Below, piece after piece: positions 27,690-35,200 of a stretch of 56,325 nt of DNA (positions within the stretch are counted from its first letter, which is position 1; every line of letters begins with the position of its first letter). The notes beneath the pieces are model-generated. The model did no database searches. It saw only the letters and a program-made list of their open reading frames with translations, and was not told the DNA's origin. Source of the stretch: Gordonibacter sp. An230. GTDB taxonomy: Bacteria > Actinomycetota > Coriobacteriia > Coriobacteriales > Eggerthellaceae. The stretch is taken from positions 1-56,325 of the forward strand of contig NZ_NFJP01000026.1 in the NCBI RefSeq assembly GCF_002159915.1, in the 5' to 3' direction. Position numbers and translations under genes: made by a program.

Positions 27690-28550
27690 ATGGCTGAAGA
27701 CGAGAAGGTGTACGTGTCGAACGCCACCAATCCGCTCAAAAAGGTGATGATGTGCTCGCCGCGCTACTACAAGTTCAACGGCATCAACGTGATCACCGCC
27801 GAGTGGATGAAGAAAGGCGATAAGGAGAAAAACGAGGTCATGGTGTCCGAGTGGCAGATGCTCGTGGACGCCTACAAGGCCAATGGCATCGAGGTCGTGG
27901 AGGTGGAGGCGCGCCCCGAGTTCGAGGTGATGACCTTCGCCCGCGACTACGGCTGCATGATCAAGGAAGGCGCCGTGATAGGCCACTTCCGCCATCCGGT
28001 GCGTCAGGTGGAGGCCGTGGCCTACGAGGAGAAATTGAAGGAGATGGGCGTGCCCATCGTGGCCCGCGTGAACGCCGGCTGCATGGAGGGCGGCGACTTC
28101 TGGATGATCGACGAGCACACGCTGGCGTTCGGCCAGGTGGACCGCACCGACCAGGCCGGCGTGGACAACCTGCGCGACCAGCTGCAGAAGTTCGGCTACA
28201 CCGTGGTGGGCGTGCCGTGCCCGCCGGACAACCTGCACCTCGACATGATTTTCAACATCGTGGCCCCGCAGGTGGCGCTTGCCTGCATCGACCAGCTGCC
28301 GTACAACTTCCTGCAGATGCTCCGCCGCCGCAGCTTCGAGCTCATTCCCGTGGACAGCGAGGACATGTACAAGCACGGCTGCAACGTGCAGTGCATCGGC
28401 GACGGCAAGGTCATCGCCATCGAGAAGAACAAGCACATCAACGACAAGATGCGCGCGCTCGGCATCGACGTCATCGACGTGCCGCTCGACCAGATCCTGC
28501 ATGCGGGCGGCGGCCCCCACTGCCTCACGCAGCCCATCGAGCGCCCGTAA
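27690..28550 (+). CDS. Arginine-deiminase/DDAH-like guanidine-modifying hydrolase
   Basis: A 286-residue enzyme of the amidinotransferase (guanidino-group-modifying) superfamily. The catalytic set is complete: EGGD (133-136), His183 in NLHLD and nucleophile Cys278 in GGGPHCLTQP. At this length it lacks the helical insert of full arginine deiminases (about 400 residues) and resembles dimethylarginine dimethylaminohydrolase-family proteins. The expected chemistry is attack on a guanidino carbon, releasing ammonia or an amine and leaving a ureido product such as citrulline, which the upstream argF could cleave. AAAGGAG precedes the ATG. Arginine, a methylated arginine or another guanidino compound are all possible substrates. 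Confidence 0.85.
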   Translation: MAEDEKVYVSNATNPLKKVMMCSPRYYKFNGINVITAEWMKKGDKEKNEVMVSEWQMLVDAYKANGIEVVEVEARPEFEVMTFARDYGCMIKEGAVIGHFRHPVRQVEAVAYEEKLKEMGVPIVARVNAGCMEGGDFWMIDEHTLAFGQVDRTDQAGVDNLRDQLQKFGYTVVGVPCPPDNLHLDMIFNIVAPQVALACIDQLPYNFLQMLRRRSFELIPVDSEDMYKHGCNVQCIGDGKVIAIEKNKHINDKMRALGIDVIDVPLDQILHAGGGPHCLTQPIERP

Positions 28551-28558
28551 CGCGAGCA

Positions 28559-28591
28559 GGCCGTCCGCGGCGCTTGAGGCTGCGGACGGTC
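28559..28591 (+). terminator. Hairpin after the deiminase-like gene
   Basis: GGCCGTCCGC (28559-28568) pairs with GCGGACGGTC (28582-28591), 10 bp including one G-T. No T-run follows, so it may act as a transcript-end stabiliser or with Rho. Confidence 0.5.
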
Positions 28592-28987
28592 GCCTTGCCC
28601 GCCTGGTCGCGCGTTTGATCGGGCGGGCTTTGGAAGCGCGGGGCGGGGAGTTCCGGGGTGCAGTCGGGAGGGTCGAAGGCGATGCCTGCCGTATGTGGGA
28701 GGGCGCGTCCGTTGGGAATGCGCGCAGTTCATGTTGGAGGCGCGGCGACGTCTGCTGCGTGCGGGAGGATGCGCTCCGTTCGCCTGCGCGACAATCTTGC
28801 GAACGGGGCGCATGGGTGGATGCGAAGAGGGGCGCTGCTCGCTTCCGCCGTCCCTTTCCGCCATCCGCTTTCCGGCTTCCGCTTCCCGCTTGCGGCGTTT
28901 GTCATCGTCCTCCCTTGAGCCCCCATGCCCCCGTCCCGTTCTTCGTCTTTTGTCACGTCTTCGGATGCGAGCGAATAGGAGATGCTC
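28592..28987. other. Intergenic region, no gene seen
   Basis: About 400 bp between the deiminase-like gene and the dehydrogenase. Frames here have no ribosome site or domain resemblance. The length and the hairpin at its left end suggest that the dehydrogenase has its own promoter. Confidence 0.35.
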
Positions 28988-29980
28988 ATGAAGGTTCTGA
29001 TCTGCGATCACCCCGACTCCATGATGCCCGATCACGCGTTGGAGATCGAAACGCTGCGAGCGGGCCTCGGCGCGGACGTCGAGGTGGAGGTGTACGAGTA
29101 CGACGAGGCCGACCGCGGCGGGTTCTACGCCCGCCTCGCCGACGCCGACGCGCTGCTCACGGCGTTCGTCACGGTGGACGCCGAGGCGATGGACCATGCG
29201 CCGAAGCTCAAGGTGGTGTCGCTCAACTCCACCGGATTCGACCAAGTTGATTTGGACGAGGCAACGCGGCGGGGCATCGGGGTATGCCCGGTGGGCGAGT
29301 ACTGCACCTGGGACGTGTCGGAGAGCGCCATCGCGTATATGTTCGCGCTTAACAAGCACCTCAAGTTCTACCAGCGCGAGATCGACGAGCGCCACAGGTG
29401 GGATTACGCCGCCGCTCCGCAGTGGCCGCGTCTGGAAGATCAGGTTTTGGGAATCGTCGGGTTCGGAAAGATCGGCAAGTGCACGGCTGGGAAGGCGTCG
29501 GGTTTGGTGAAGCGCGTGATAGCGTGCGACCCGTACGTGGAGGACGCGGAGTTTTGCGAACGCGGCGTGACGCGCGTGACGAAAGACGAGCTTCTAGCCC
29601 AGTCCGACATCATCGTGAACCATATGTGCCTAACCGAGGAAAACGCACGCTACTTCGACGAAGCGGCGTTCGCCGCGATGGCGCGCCGACCCCTCTTCAT
29701 CAATTTGGGCCGCGGCCTGTGCGTGGACGAGGAGGCGCTCGTGGCAGCGCTCGACGCGGGCGCGTTGCGCGCGTTCGGCGCCGACGTGCTGTACGACGAG
29801 ACGCCCGATTTGGCGAGCCATCCGCTCGTGGGGCGCGACAACGTGATCATCACGCCGCACTCGGCGTTCTACTCGACGACGGCCATCGAGGACTTGGAGC
29901 GTCTGAGCTGCGAGAACATCGTCCACTTCCTGAAAGGGGAGAAGGAGCGGGTGTTCAAGCTGGTCAACGAGGTGCGATGA
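28988..29980 (+). CDS. D-isomer-specific 2-hydroxyacid dehydrogenase
   Basis: A 330-residue NAD-dependent dehydrogenase. It has the Rossmann motif GIVGFGKIGK, the INLGRG arginine region, Glu in DVLYDETPD and the catalytic His in ITPHSAF. It reduces 2-oxoacids to D-2-hydroxyacids or the reverse (lactate, glycerate and phenyllactate types). The exact substrate cannot be told from sequence. I chose ATG 28988 (GGAG 6 nt upstream, start MKVLICDHP) over the ATG at 28982. It may reoxidise NADH for the amino-acid catabolic genes upstream, which is inference from position only. Confidence 0.88.
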   Translation: MKVLICDHPDSMMPDHALEIETLRAGLGADVEVEVYEYDEADRGGFYARLADADALLTAFVTVDAEAMDHAPKLKVVSLNSTGFDQVDLDEATRRGIGVCPVGEYCTWDVSESAIAYMFALNKHLKFYQREIDERHRWDYAAAPQWPRLEDQVLGIVGFGKIGKCTAGKASGLVKRVIACDPYVEDAEFCERGVTRVTKDELLAQSDIIVNHMCLTEENARYFDEAAFAAMARRPLFINLGRGLCVDEEALVAALDAGALRAFGADVLYDETPDLASHPLVGRDNVIITPHSAFYSTTAIEDLERLSCENIVHFLKGEKERVFKLVNEVR

Positions 29981-30258
29981 GGCTCGCGTTGAGCGGGGCG
30001 TAGGCTTCGAGAGGCGGGCTTGGCCGGGCGTTTGAAGGTGGACGGCTGCGGGTGCGCGTGTTCGCGGGGCGTTGAAGGAGGGGCGAAACGATCATGGGCG
30101 GGGGCGAGGGCCGGGCTCCGCTCGTGATCGCTGCGCTTCTTGGCGCACGGTCGCGGCCGCCGATGCGCAGCGCGGTCGTTTCGCGCATGGTTGCGGCCGC
30201 TTCTGTCGAGCGAGCACCGCTCGCCAGCATGCGCAAAGGCAAAGGCCGAAGGTTCGCT
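29981..30258. other. Intergenic region, no gene seen
   Basis: GC-rich DNA between the dehydrogenase and a small minus-strand ORF. No reading frame here has coding character. Confidence 0.3.
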
Positions 30259-30414
30259 TCACTTCCCGCGTTTCGAAATGCGGGAGGGTCCTTTCCCGCG
30301 GGTGGGGTAGCGTACCCGACTGCATTCGCCGAAAAGGCAGGCGAAGAACAGGGCGGCTCCTGTTGCCGCGACAAGTGCGATTGCCTTGCAGGTTGTTCCG
30401 AGCGATCTGCCCAT
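30259..30414 (-). CDS. Possible small membrane protein, 51 residues
   Basis: A short ORF beginning MGRSLGTTCK with one hydrophobic helix (about 11-29, IALVAATGAALFFACLFG) and a strongly basic C-terminus ending KRGK. GGGAGGG lies 4 nt before the ATG, which is the main reason to believe it. It is similar in build to the 50-residue ORF at 36363-36515: one span, then a basic tail. No family is recognised. It could be a small inner-membrane regulator or toxin-like peptide, or a chance ORF. Confidence 0.4.
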   Translation of the reverse strand: MGRSLGTTCKAIALVAATGAALFFACLFGECSRVRYPTRGKGPSRISKRGK

Positions 30415-30800
30415 AAGCCCTCCCGTCATCTGCGACATGCGCGCTTTTCGTCTTTCGTACAGTATGGACGCTGCACCTTACGGGTGGCTTGGGGAACGCT
30501 TACCTCGTCCTTACGTGATCGTAAGCCGTTCTTCTTCGTCTCGCGCCTCTCTTCTCCTCTCGGCCTCTTACGCTTATGATTGCAGCCCCGGCTTTTCCAC
30601 GCTCCATCCCTTTTCGTGCTTCCGCCTCCCCGCCTCAGTTTCGCTCGTGCCCCTCCTTTCTCGTTCCTTGCATTTTTCTCATCCATGCCCGTCTCTTCCT
30701 GCCTTCCGGCTTCTCGCTTCACGTTGAGCCAACGGCGGTATTGCTTGAGCAGCTGGTCTTATGCCCGTCTCTTCCTGTCTTCCGGCTTCTCGCTTCCCTC
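30415..30800. other. Pyrimidine-rich intergenic region
   Basis: About 390 bp of strongly C/T-rich plus-strand sequence without a credible gene. Short phrases recur (GCCTTCCGGCTTCTCGCTTC-like near 30700 and CTTCCGGCTTCTCGCTTCC near 30778), suggesting small internal duplications. Confidence 0.4.
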
Positions 30801-30842
30801 TTGAAAGACATCGCGTCATATAGTACTATGTAATACATAGTA
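30801..30842 (+). promoter_or_regulatory. PadR promoter and palindromic operator
   Basis: TTGAAA (30801-30806) and TACTAT (30824-30829) are spaced 17 nt. The -10 lies inside the perfect palindrome TACTATGTA-A-TACATAGTA (30824-30842). ATGT-N-ACAT cores are typical of PadR-family operators, so the downstream PadR gene very likely represses itself and its operon here. Confidence 0.85.
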
Positions 30843-30865
30843 TAAGACTAACGGAGGTATATAAC

Positions 30866-31189
30866 GTGGACGCGCAGATGAAGAGAGGGTTTCTCGAAGC
30901 GTGCGTGCTCGCGTCGATACGCACCGAGGACTCGTATGGGTACCGTATCCTGCGAAGCGTTCCCGATGTGCTGGGCTTGACCGAATCGACGTTGTATCCG
31001 CTGCTCAAGCGGTTGGAGGCGGCGGGGCATCTGACGGTGCGCTCCGTCGAGCACAACGGGCGGCTGAGGAAGTATTACCGCATCACGTCCGAAGGTCGCG
31101 CGCGGTTGGACGAATTCGTGGACGAATGGGACGACGTGCAGGCGATCTACCGGTTCATCAGAGGCGAGGAAGCGAGGGGCGACGCATGA
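30866..31189 (+). CDS. PadR-family transcriptional repressor
   Basis: A 107-residue winged-helix protein of the PadR subfamily 2 type, with MKRGFLEACVLASI, YGYRILRS, LGLTESTLYPLLKRLEAAGHL (recognition helix) and the wing RKYYRIT. It binds the palindrome just upstream and should repress the operon until its ligand or stress signal appears. The GTG start at 30866 has GGAGG 8 nt upstream. The stop overlaps the next ATG (ATGA), so it is translationally coupled to the DUF1700 gene. Confidence 0.92.
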   Translation: MDAQMKRGFLEACVLASIRTEDSYGYRILRSVPDVLGLTESTLYPLLKRLEAAGHLTVRSVEHNGRLRKYYRITSEGRARLDEFVDEWDDVQAIYRFIRGEEARGDA

Positions 31190-31824
31190 GCAAGATGGGA
31201 AAGCGGGAGTTCTTGGAGGCGCTTCGGTGCGAGCTGGCCGGCCTTCCCGCATCGGAGGCAGACAAGTCCGTCGCCTTCATCGAGGAGATGATCGACGACC
31301 GCATCGAAGACGGTTCGTCCGAGGCGGAGGCCGTGGCAGCGCTTGGAGGGCCTTCGGAGGTGGCGCGGTCCATCGTGGCGGAACTGCCGCCCATTCCGAA
31401 AGCCATTGCGAAGTCGAAGACGGGCAGCGCTTCGGTGAACTGGATTCTGGCCGTGGCGCTTTCGCCTATTTGGGTGACGCTTGCGCTTGTTGCCGCATCG
31501 GCGGCGTTCAGCGTGTACGTGTTGATTTGGGCGCTTGCGTTTTCGGTCTGGCTTGTGTCCGGCGGACTTTTGCTGGGGGCTCCGCTTGGACTGATCATGT
31601 TTGTGTATTGCGTGGCGACTGGGATGCCGGTGGTGGGGGTGTGGCAGTTGGGCGGCGGGCTGCTCTGCTTCGGCTTGGGAGTGTTCTGCCTGTTCGGAGC
31701 AAAGAGGGCGAGCGTGTGGTTTATCGAGGCGTCGCGGAAGTACGCGGCGAAAATAAAGTCGCTGTTCGTGAAGGCGCCGAAATCCGGGCGATTCGACGAG
31801 AAGGGGGCTGCGCATGAAGGGTAA
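31186..31824 (+). CDS. DUF1700/HAAS-domain membrane protein
   Basis: A 212-residue protein. The N-terminal HAAS-type helical domain (about 1-75; KREFLEALRCELAGLP and EAVAALGGPSEVA) is followed by three to four membrane spans. Genes of this type sit between a PadR regulator and a DUF4097 protein in many actinobacteria and firmicutes and form a membrane stress-response unit of unclear biochemistry. It overlaps the PadR stop by 4 nt and the next gene by 11 nt. Confidence 0.85.
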   Translation: MSKMGKREFLEALRCELAGLPASEADKSVAFIEEMIDDRIEDGSSEAEAVAALGGPSEVARSIVAELPPIPKAIAKSKTGSASVNWILAVALSPIWVTLALVAASAAFSVYVLIWALAFSVWLVSGGLLLGAPLGLIMFVYCVATGMPVVGVWQLGGGLLCFGLGVFCLFGAKRASVWFIEASRKYAAKIKSLFVKAPKSGRFDEKGAAHEG

Positions 31825-32314
31825 CATGAAGCGGTGGTTTGCAATTGCCGGGGCGTGCTGCGCTTTGGGGATTATGCTCATGATGGCCGCGCTGATGGTG
31901 GTCGGGTTCGACGTGCGGCAGCTTCAGATGCCCGTTCCTGCGGGAATCAGCATCCCGGGAGTACCGGCTTCCTCCGAGCCGTCGGCTGCTCCGTCGTCTC
32001 CGGCTGCTCCGGCAATGCCCGAGGTTCCTGCGGCTCCTGAGTCTCCTGCCGCTTCGGCGGCGTTTCGCCAAACGCTTCCTCCAGCTGCCTTTGAGGTTTC
32101 CGGCTTGCCGACCGGACCGGTGGTTTTCGCCTCCGCGATCTCGTCTTCGGCGGCGTCGGTTCCATCGGCTACGGCGTCTGTGGCTTCCGAATCGTCGGTC
32201 GTCGATTCGCCCAAACCGTCCGCAGGGGAGGAGCCTCCGGCTGCGTTCGGATTTTCGGACAAGCTCTCCATCTGGCTTCGCGCCCTCTCCTTCGTTGCCG
32301 ATTCGCTCTGGTAG
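31814..32314 (+). CDS. Short exported Ala/Pro/Ser-rich protein in the DUF4097 position
   Basis: A 166-residue protein with one N-terminal hydrophobic segment (about 8-30, ending VVGFDVRQLQ). The rest is a Pro/Ser/Ala-rich, unstructured-looking chain. The start and operon position match DUF4097 proteins, which normally continue into a beta-helix of 200 or more residues. That domain is absent here, so this looks like a truncated or replaced version. AAGGGGG lies 6 nt before ATG 31814; ATG 31826 is an alternative. Confidence 0.6.
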   Translation: MKGNMKRWFAIAGACCALGIMLMMAALMVVGFDVRQLQMPVPAGISIPGVPASSEPSAAPSSPAAPAMPEVPAAPESPAASAAFRQTLPPAAFEVSGLPTGPVVFASAISSSAASVPSATASVASESSVVDSPKPSAGEEPPAAFGFSDKLSIWLRALSFVADSLW

Positions 32315-32464
32315 TCGTGCGATCTCTGCTCGCGGGTGCTTCTTTCGGCGGCAAGGCAAGGGTCGGTGATCGAAGTCGGGTTGGAAGCTTTTGAAAGCAT
32401 CAGAGTTTGGGGCGTTGTTATCGAGCGAACATCGAAAAATGGGGAGGCGGTGCGGAAAGCCGTT

Positions 32465-32627
32465 CGAAATGGCACAGATCGCGCCTTGTGCATGGATCGC
32501 GGACTTTTTTCGGTGCCCCTTGCTGCTGCACCGCCTCCATTTCCGCAGGTCGCTGATTTTCAGAAAGCGAAAAACGCTCTGAACGGAGTTCGACATCTAT
32601 GCACAAGGCGCGATCTGTGCCATTTCG
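32465..32627. repeat. Long inverted repeat, 29-bp perfect arms
   Basis: 32465-32493 is the exact reverse complement of 32599-32627. With one mismatch or wobble the pairing extends to about 34-38 bp (32460-32497 with 32595-32632). The roughly 100-nt interior contains smaller hairpins (AGCG-aaaaa-CGCT near 32565). It could be a miniature transposable element, a structured RNA or a strong transcript end. Confidence 0.85.
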
Positions 32628-32905
32628 CACGGTCCCTCTTGCCAAATCGCCGTCGGCGTGCGCGAATCGGCGGGTCGGACGGACGCGGCGGGGGCGGGGC
32701 GTCGCTATCGATTAGAGCCGGCGGAGGGCGACATCTCTCCATGGGGCGCGAGGCCTTCGTCAAGCGGGGCGCCGCTTTCGACTGGGGGGCGGCGGAATGC
32801 TGCTGGCGAGAGAGTCCGTGATACGGCGGTGGATGCCCCCCTCCTCCGCTCGATGCATCTGTTGACGTGCGGGGGGCCGGGGACCGGCGTGTTCGGAGGT
32901 GGTTG

Positions 32906-32915
32906 CCCCCCCCCC
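32906..32915. repeat. C10 homopolymer
   Basis: Ten consecutive C about 320 nt upstream of the aspartokinase ATG. Confidence 0.9.
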
Positions 32916-33181
32916 GTTTCTTTTCGGAAGCCGAGTTTTCCATGCAAATCGAAGCTGTGCACGTCTTGCCGCCCTCTTCGGGGCGTCTGCTTCAGGTCGC
33001 ATGTCCGTGCGGGGTCCGATGGCAGTCCGGCGGGCATGGCGGGTTGCGCTGTCCGTTTCGGGTTGCGCATCTGGGCGTGGCTCGATTTTCGCGCAGGCGT
33101 CTCGTGCCTTCTCATCGCTTCGCATTCCCCATGGAAAACGCGTTTGACGACGGGTTTTCGCTCGGTTCCGCGCTGGATGTT

Positions 33182-33190
33182 TGGTATAGT
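33182..33190 (+). promoter_or_regulatory. Extended -10 promoter of lysC
   Basis: TGG-TATAGT, an extended -10, lies about 40 nt upstream of the lysC ATG. The -35 region is weak (TCGGTT at 33162). Confidence 0.55.
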
Positions 33191-33229
33191 GGTAATCCGA
33201 CCAGCATTCCCCGGACGAGAAAGAACGTC

Positions 33230-34510
33230 ATGTCGCTCATCATATGCAAATTCGGAGGCACGTCCGTCGCTTCGCCCGAGCGCATCCAGATGGTCGCGAA
33301 GAAGCTTATCGCGAAGAAGCAGCAGGGACACGATGTGGTGGCTGTCGTTTCGGCCATGGGCAAGACCACCGACGAGCTGGTGGGTCTGGCGAACCAGTTG
33401 AACGACAACCCGCCCGCCCGTGAGATGGACCGGTTGTTGTCCACCGGCGAGCAGGTGTCCATGACGTTGCTCGCCATGGCCATCGAAGCGCGCGGCTACA
33501 AGGCCATGAGCTTCACCGGTCGCCAGGCTGGCATCGAGACGGACGGCGCCCATGCCAAGGCGAAGATCATGATGGTGCACACCGAGCGCATCACGGAGGC
33601 TTTGGACAAAGGCATGATCGCCGTGGTGGCGGGCTTTCAGGGCATCGATGCGAACGGCGACATCACCACGCTTGGCCGCGGCGGCTCCGACACCACGGCG
33701 GTGGCGGTGGCCCATGGCTTGGGCGCCGACGTGTGCGAGATCTACTCCGACGTGGACGGCGTGTACACGGCCGACCCGCGCGTGTGCCCGCGCGCCAAGA
33801 AACTGGACGCCATCAGCTACGACGATATGCTGGAACTGTCGGGCGCCGGTGCCGGCGTGCTGCAGATGCGCGCCGTGGAGTTCGCGCGCAAATACGAGGT
33901 GGTCATCCATTCCCGCTCTGCGTTCTCCGACGCGACGGGCACCTATATCAAGGAGGAAACCGACATGATGGAGGAAGCCGTCATCACCGGCATCGCCCAC
34001 GACACGTCCGAGGTGAAGTTCACCATCCGCGGCGTGCCCGACATGACCGGTGTGGCTGCGAAGGTGTTCAGCGCGCTGGCGGGCAACAACGTGAGCGTGG
34101 ACATGATCATCCAGAACATCTCCGAGGACGGTTTCACCGACATCAGCTTCACGTGCCCCGGCGCCGATCTGGCGCGCGCTAGCGAAACGGTGGAGCGCAT
34201 CCTGCCTGGCATCAATGCGCGCGATTACGACGTGGACGAGGACATCGCGAAAGTGAGCCTCGTGGGCACGGGCATGAAGTCGTCGCCCGGCGTGGCGGCG
34301 CGCGCGTTCTCGACGTTGGGGGAGAACCAGATCAACATCCTGGCCATCTCCACCTCGCCCATTCGCCTGTCCGTGGTGGTGGACGGCGCGCAGGCCGCCG
34401 CTGCCGTTCGCTGCCTGCACACGGCGTTCGATCTGGACAGCGACAGCGTGTTCGAGGAGACGCAGCTCTCTGCCGAGGAGATCGCGGCGAAGATGGCGAA
34501 GGGGCGGTGA
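33230..34510 (+). CDS. lysC: Aspartate kinase
   Basis: A 426-residue aspartokinase with KFGGTSVAS at residues 7-15, SAMGKTTDELV, the FTGRQAGI loop, TLGRGGSDTTAVA and two C-terminal ACT domains (about 270-340 and 345-420). It phosphorylates aspartate, the first step towards lysine, diaminopimelate, methionine and threonine. The ACT pair implies feedback control by lysine and/or threonine. The next biosynthetic gene, asd, lies 690 bp downstream, with a toxin-antitoxin-like module and structured repeats in between. No lysine riboswitch was recognised upstream. Confidence 0.96.
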   Translation: MSLIICKFGGTSVASPERIQMVAKKLIAKKQQGHDVVAVVSAMGKTTDELVGLANQLNDNPPAREMDRLLSTGEQVSMTLLAMAIEARGYKAMSFTGRQAGIETDGAHAKAKIMMVHTERITEALDKGMIAVVAGFQGIDANGDITTLGRGGSDTTAVAVAHGLGADVCEIYSDVDGVYTADPRVCPRAKKLDAISYDDMLELSGAGAGVLQMRAVEFARKYEVVIHSRSAFSDATGTYIKEETDMMEEAVITGIAHDTSEVKFTIRGVPDMTGVAAKVFSALAGNNVSVDMIIQNISEDGFTDISFTCPGADLARASETVERILPGINARDYDVDEDIAKVSLVGTGMKSSPGVAARAFSTLGENQINILAISTSPIRLSVVVDGAQAAAAVRCLHTAFDLDSDSVFEETQLSAEEIAAKMAKGR

Positions 34511-34524
34511 GGTTCCGCCGTTCC

Positions 34525-34558
34525 GCAGTTCCGCCGGTCTACCGACCGGCGGAACTGC
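34525..34558. terminator. 15-bp perfect hairpin after lysC
   Basis: GCAGTTCCGCCGGTC (34525-34539) pairs perfectly with GACCGGCGGAACTGC (34544-34558) around TACC. It is 15 nt after the lysC stop. Only TT follows, so it is a strong stem but a poor T-run. Confidence 0.7.
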
Positions 34559-34570
34559 TTGACGCTGCGT

Positions 34571-34666
34571 GGCGCTGGAGTGCGCCGCCTTCGCGCGATC
34601 TCGCGAACTCACGTACGAAGCACACTTCGTCCGCGCGATCCCACGAATGCGGTGCACTCCAGCGCC
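34571..34666. repeat. Nested inverted-repeat element
   Basis: The outer arms 34571-34588 and 34649-34666 match over 17 of 18 bp. Inside, ACGAAG-CACA-CTTCGT (34615-34630) forms a second hairpin. The whole 96-nt unit could fold as a cruciform or a structured RNA. Confidence 0.8.
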
Positions 34667-34856
34667 GCTCGCTGACTTACTACGCCAACCTATAGGTTTT
34701 TTGAAAAAGGGGGTTTTCGATGGCGTGGGCGAAGATCGCGCCGGCGAATCCGGCGGCGGCGATGGCCGGGACTGCCTGATCGGGGGCTGGCGGAAACCGT
34801 CGGGAGCGCGTCGTCGAAAGATCGGCGCTGCATGCGAGGCGGGGCGCTTCTCGTGC

Positions 34857-34862
34857 TAGAAT
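34857..34862 (+). promoter_or_regulatory. Extended -10 upstream of the small toxin-like ORF
   Basis: TGC-TAGAAT (34854-34862) is a good extended -10. It lies about 70 nt upstream of the toxin-like start at 34933. Confidence 0.5.
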
Positions 34863-34932
34863 GTCGATGGATCGGCGAACGTAGGTTCTGAGCGTCGGGC
34901 GGCGCCTTCTTTTGCGAAAGGAGGCGACTCGC

Positions 34933-35063
34933 TTGGATGCCATGCTCGCGTTCCTTCAGCTGGCAGCTTGGCTGCCGGGTTGGCGGCTGCGATCGTCGGG
35001 CTGCTGCAGGAGGCGGTGGCGTTCGCCAAGACGCTGATGGCGCATCAAAAAGATGACCGCTAG
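34933..35063 (+). pseudogene. TxpA-like type I toxin peptide gene, frameshifted
   Basis: TTG 34933 has AAAGGAGG 8 nt upstream and begins MDAMLAFLQLAA. One base is missing near 34967: as written, the frame turns into a basic non-homologous tail ending at 35037. In the adjacent frame the peptide continues LAAGLAAAIVGLLQEAVAFA then KTLMAHQKDDR, ending at the TAG at 35061. The restored 43-residue peptide has one hydrophobic helix and a charged tail, the build of TxpA/holin-like type I toxins. The two downstream hairpins and the convergent promoter also match that family's layout. The family call rests on architecture, not on a search. Confidence 0.55.
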
Positions 35064-35140
35064 CAGCAACTAGCGGTCTATCCACTTTAACGGTGCCGCC
35101 TGGTCTTCACCTCAGGCGGTCCGCTGACTTTTGTAGTATA
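35048..35140 (-). ncRNA. Candidate antisense antitoxin RNA
   Basis: On the minus strand TATACT (35140-35135) is a strong -10, with TTGCAA as a possible -35 19 nt further upstream. An RNA from there would cross CCGCCTG/CAGGCGG (35096-35119) and end at the 9-bp hairpin GACCGCTAG/CTAGCGGTC (35055-35078), which on this strand is followed by ATC and TTTTT. The RNA would overlap the 3' end of the toxin-like message, as RatA does for TxpA. Confidence 0.5.
35055..35120. repeat. Twin hairpins at the toxin 3' end
   Basis: Hairpin 1: GACCGCTAG (35055-35063) with CTAGCGGTC (35070-35078), loop CAGCAA, overlapping the stop codon. Hairpin 2: CCGCCTG (35096-35102) with CAGGCGG (35113-35119). The spacer has CTTTAACGG. 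This stop-hairpin-spacer-hairpin order is characteristic of TxpA-type loci. Confidence 0.7.
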
Positions 35141-35200
35141 ACCGCATCGAGGGCGTTTTTTGCAACGGGTCGGGTTTTTCGTGCAGCAAAGGAGCAGCGA

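Larger units (their letters stand above)
32315..33229. other. Long intergenic region upstream of aspartokinase
   Basis: About 915 bp without a recognised gene. It holds a 29-bp inverted repeat (32465-32627), a C10 run (32906-32915) and the lysC promoter (33182-33190). Long minus-strand frames across it are shadows of the aspartokinase region. Confidence 0.5.

Noticed and set aside
26595-28520. 641-residue open frame opposite the antiporter and deiminase genes
   Set aside because: It spans two well-supported genes on the other strand, is His/Ala-rich and has no recognisable motifs.
30094-30579. 161-residue plus-strand frame before the PadR operon
   Set aside because: Low-complexity, no ribosome site and no hydrophobic or domain pattern; the minus-strand 51-residue ORF in the same place is better supported.
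30415-30800. Possible CRISPR or tandem repeat array in the pyrimidine-rich stretch
   Set aside because: Only two imperfect copies of one phrase, with no regular spacing and no cas genes.
33000-33229. Lysine riboswitch upstream of lysC
   Set aside because: No lysine-aptamer-like conserved core was visible; the nearby extended -10 leaves only about 40 nt of leader.
32705-34657. 650-residue open frame opposite aspartokinase
   Set aside because: It is the complement of lysC and its GC-rich surroundings, is His/Arg/Ala-rich, and has no domain or ribosome site.
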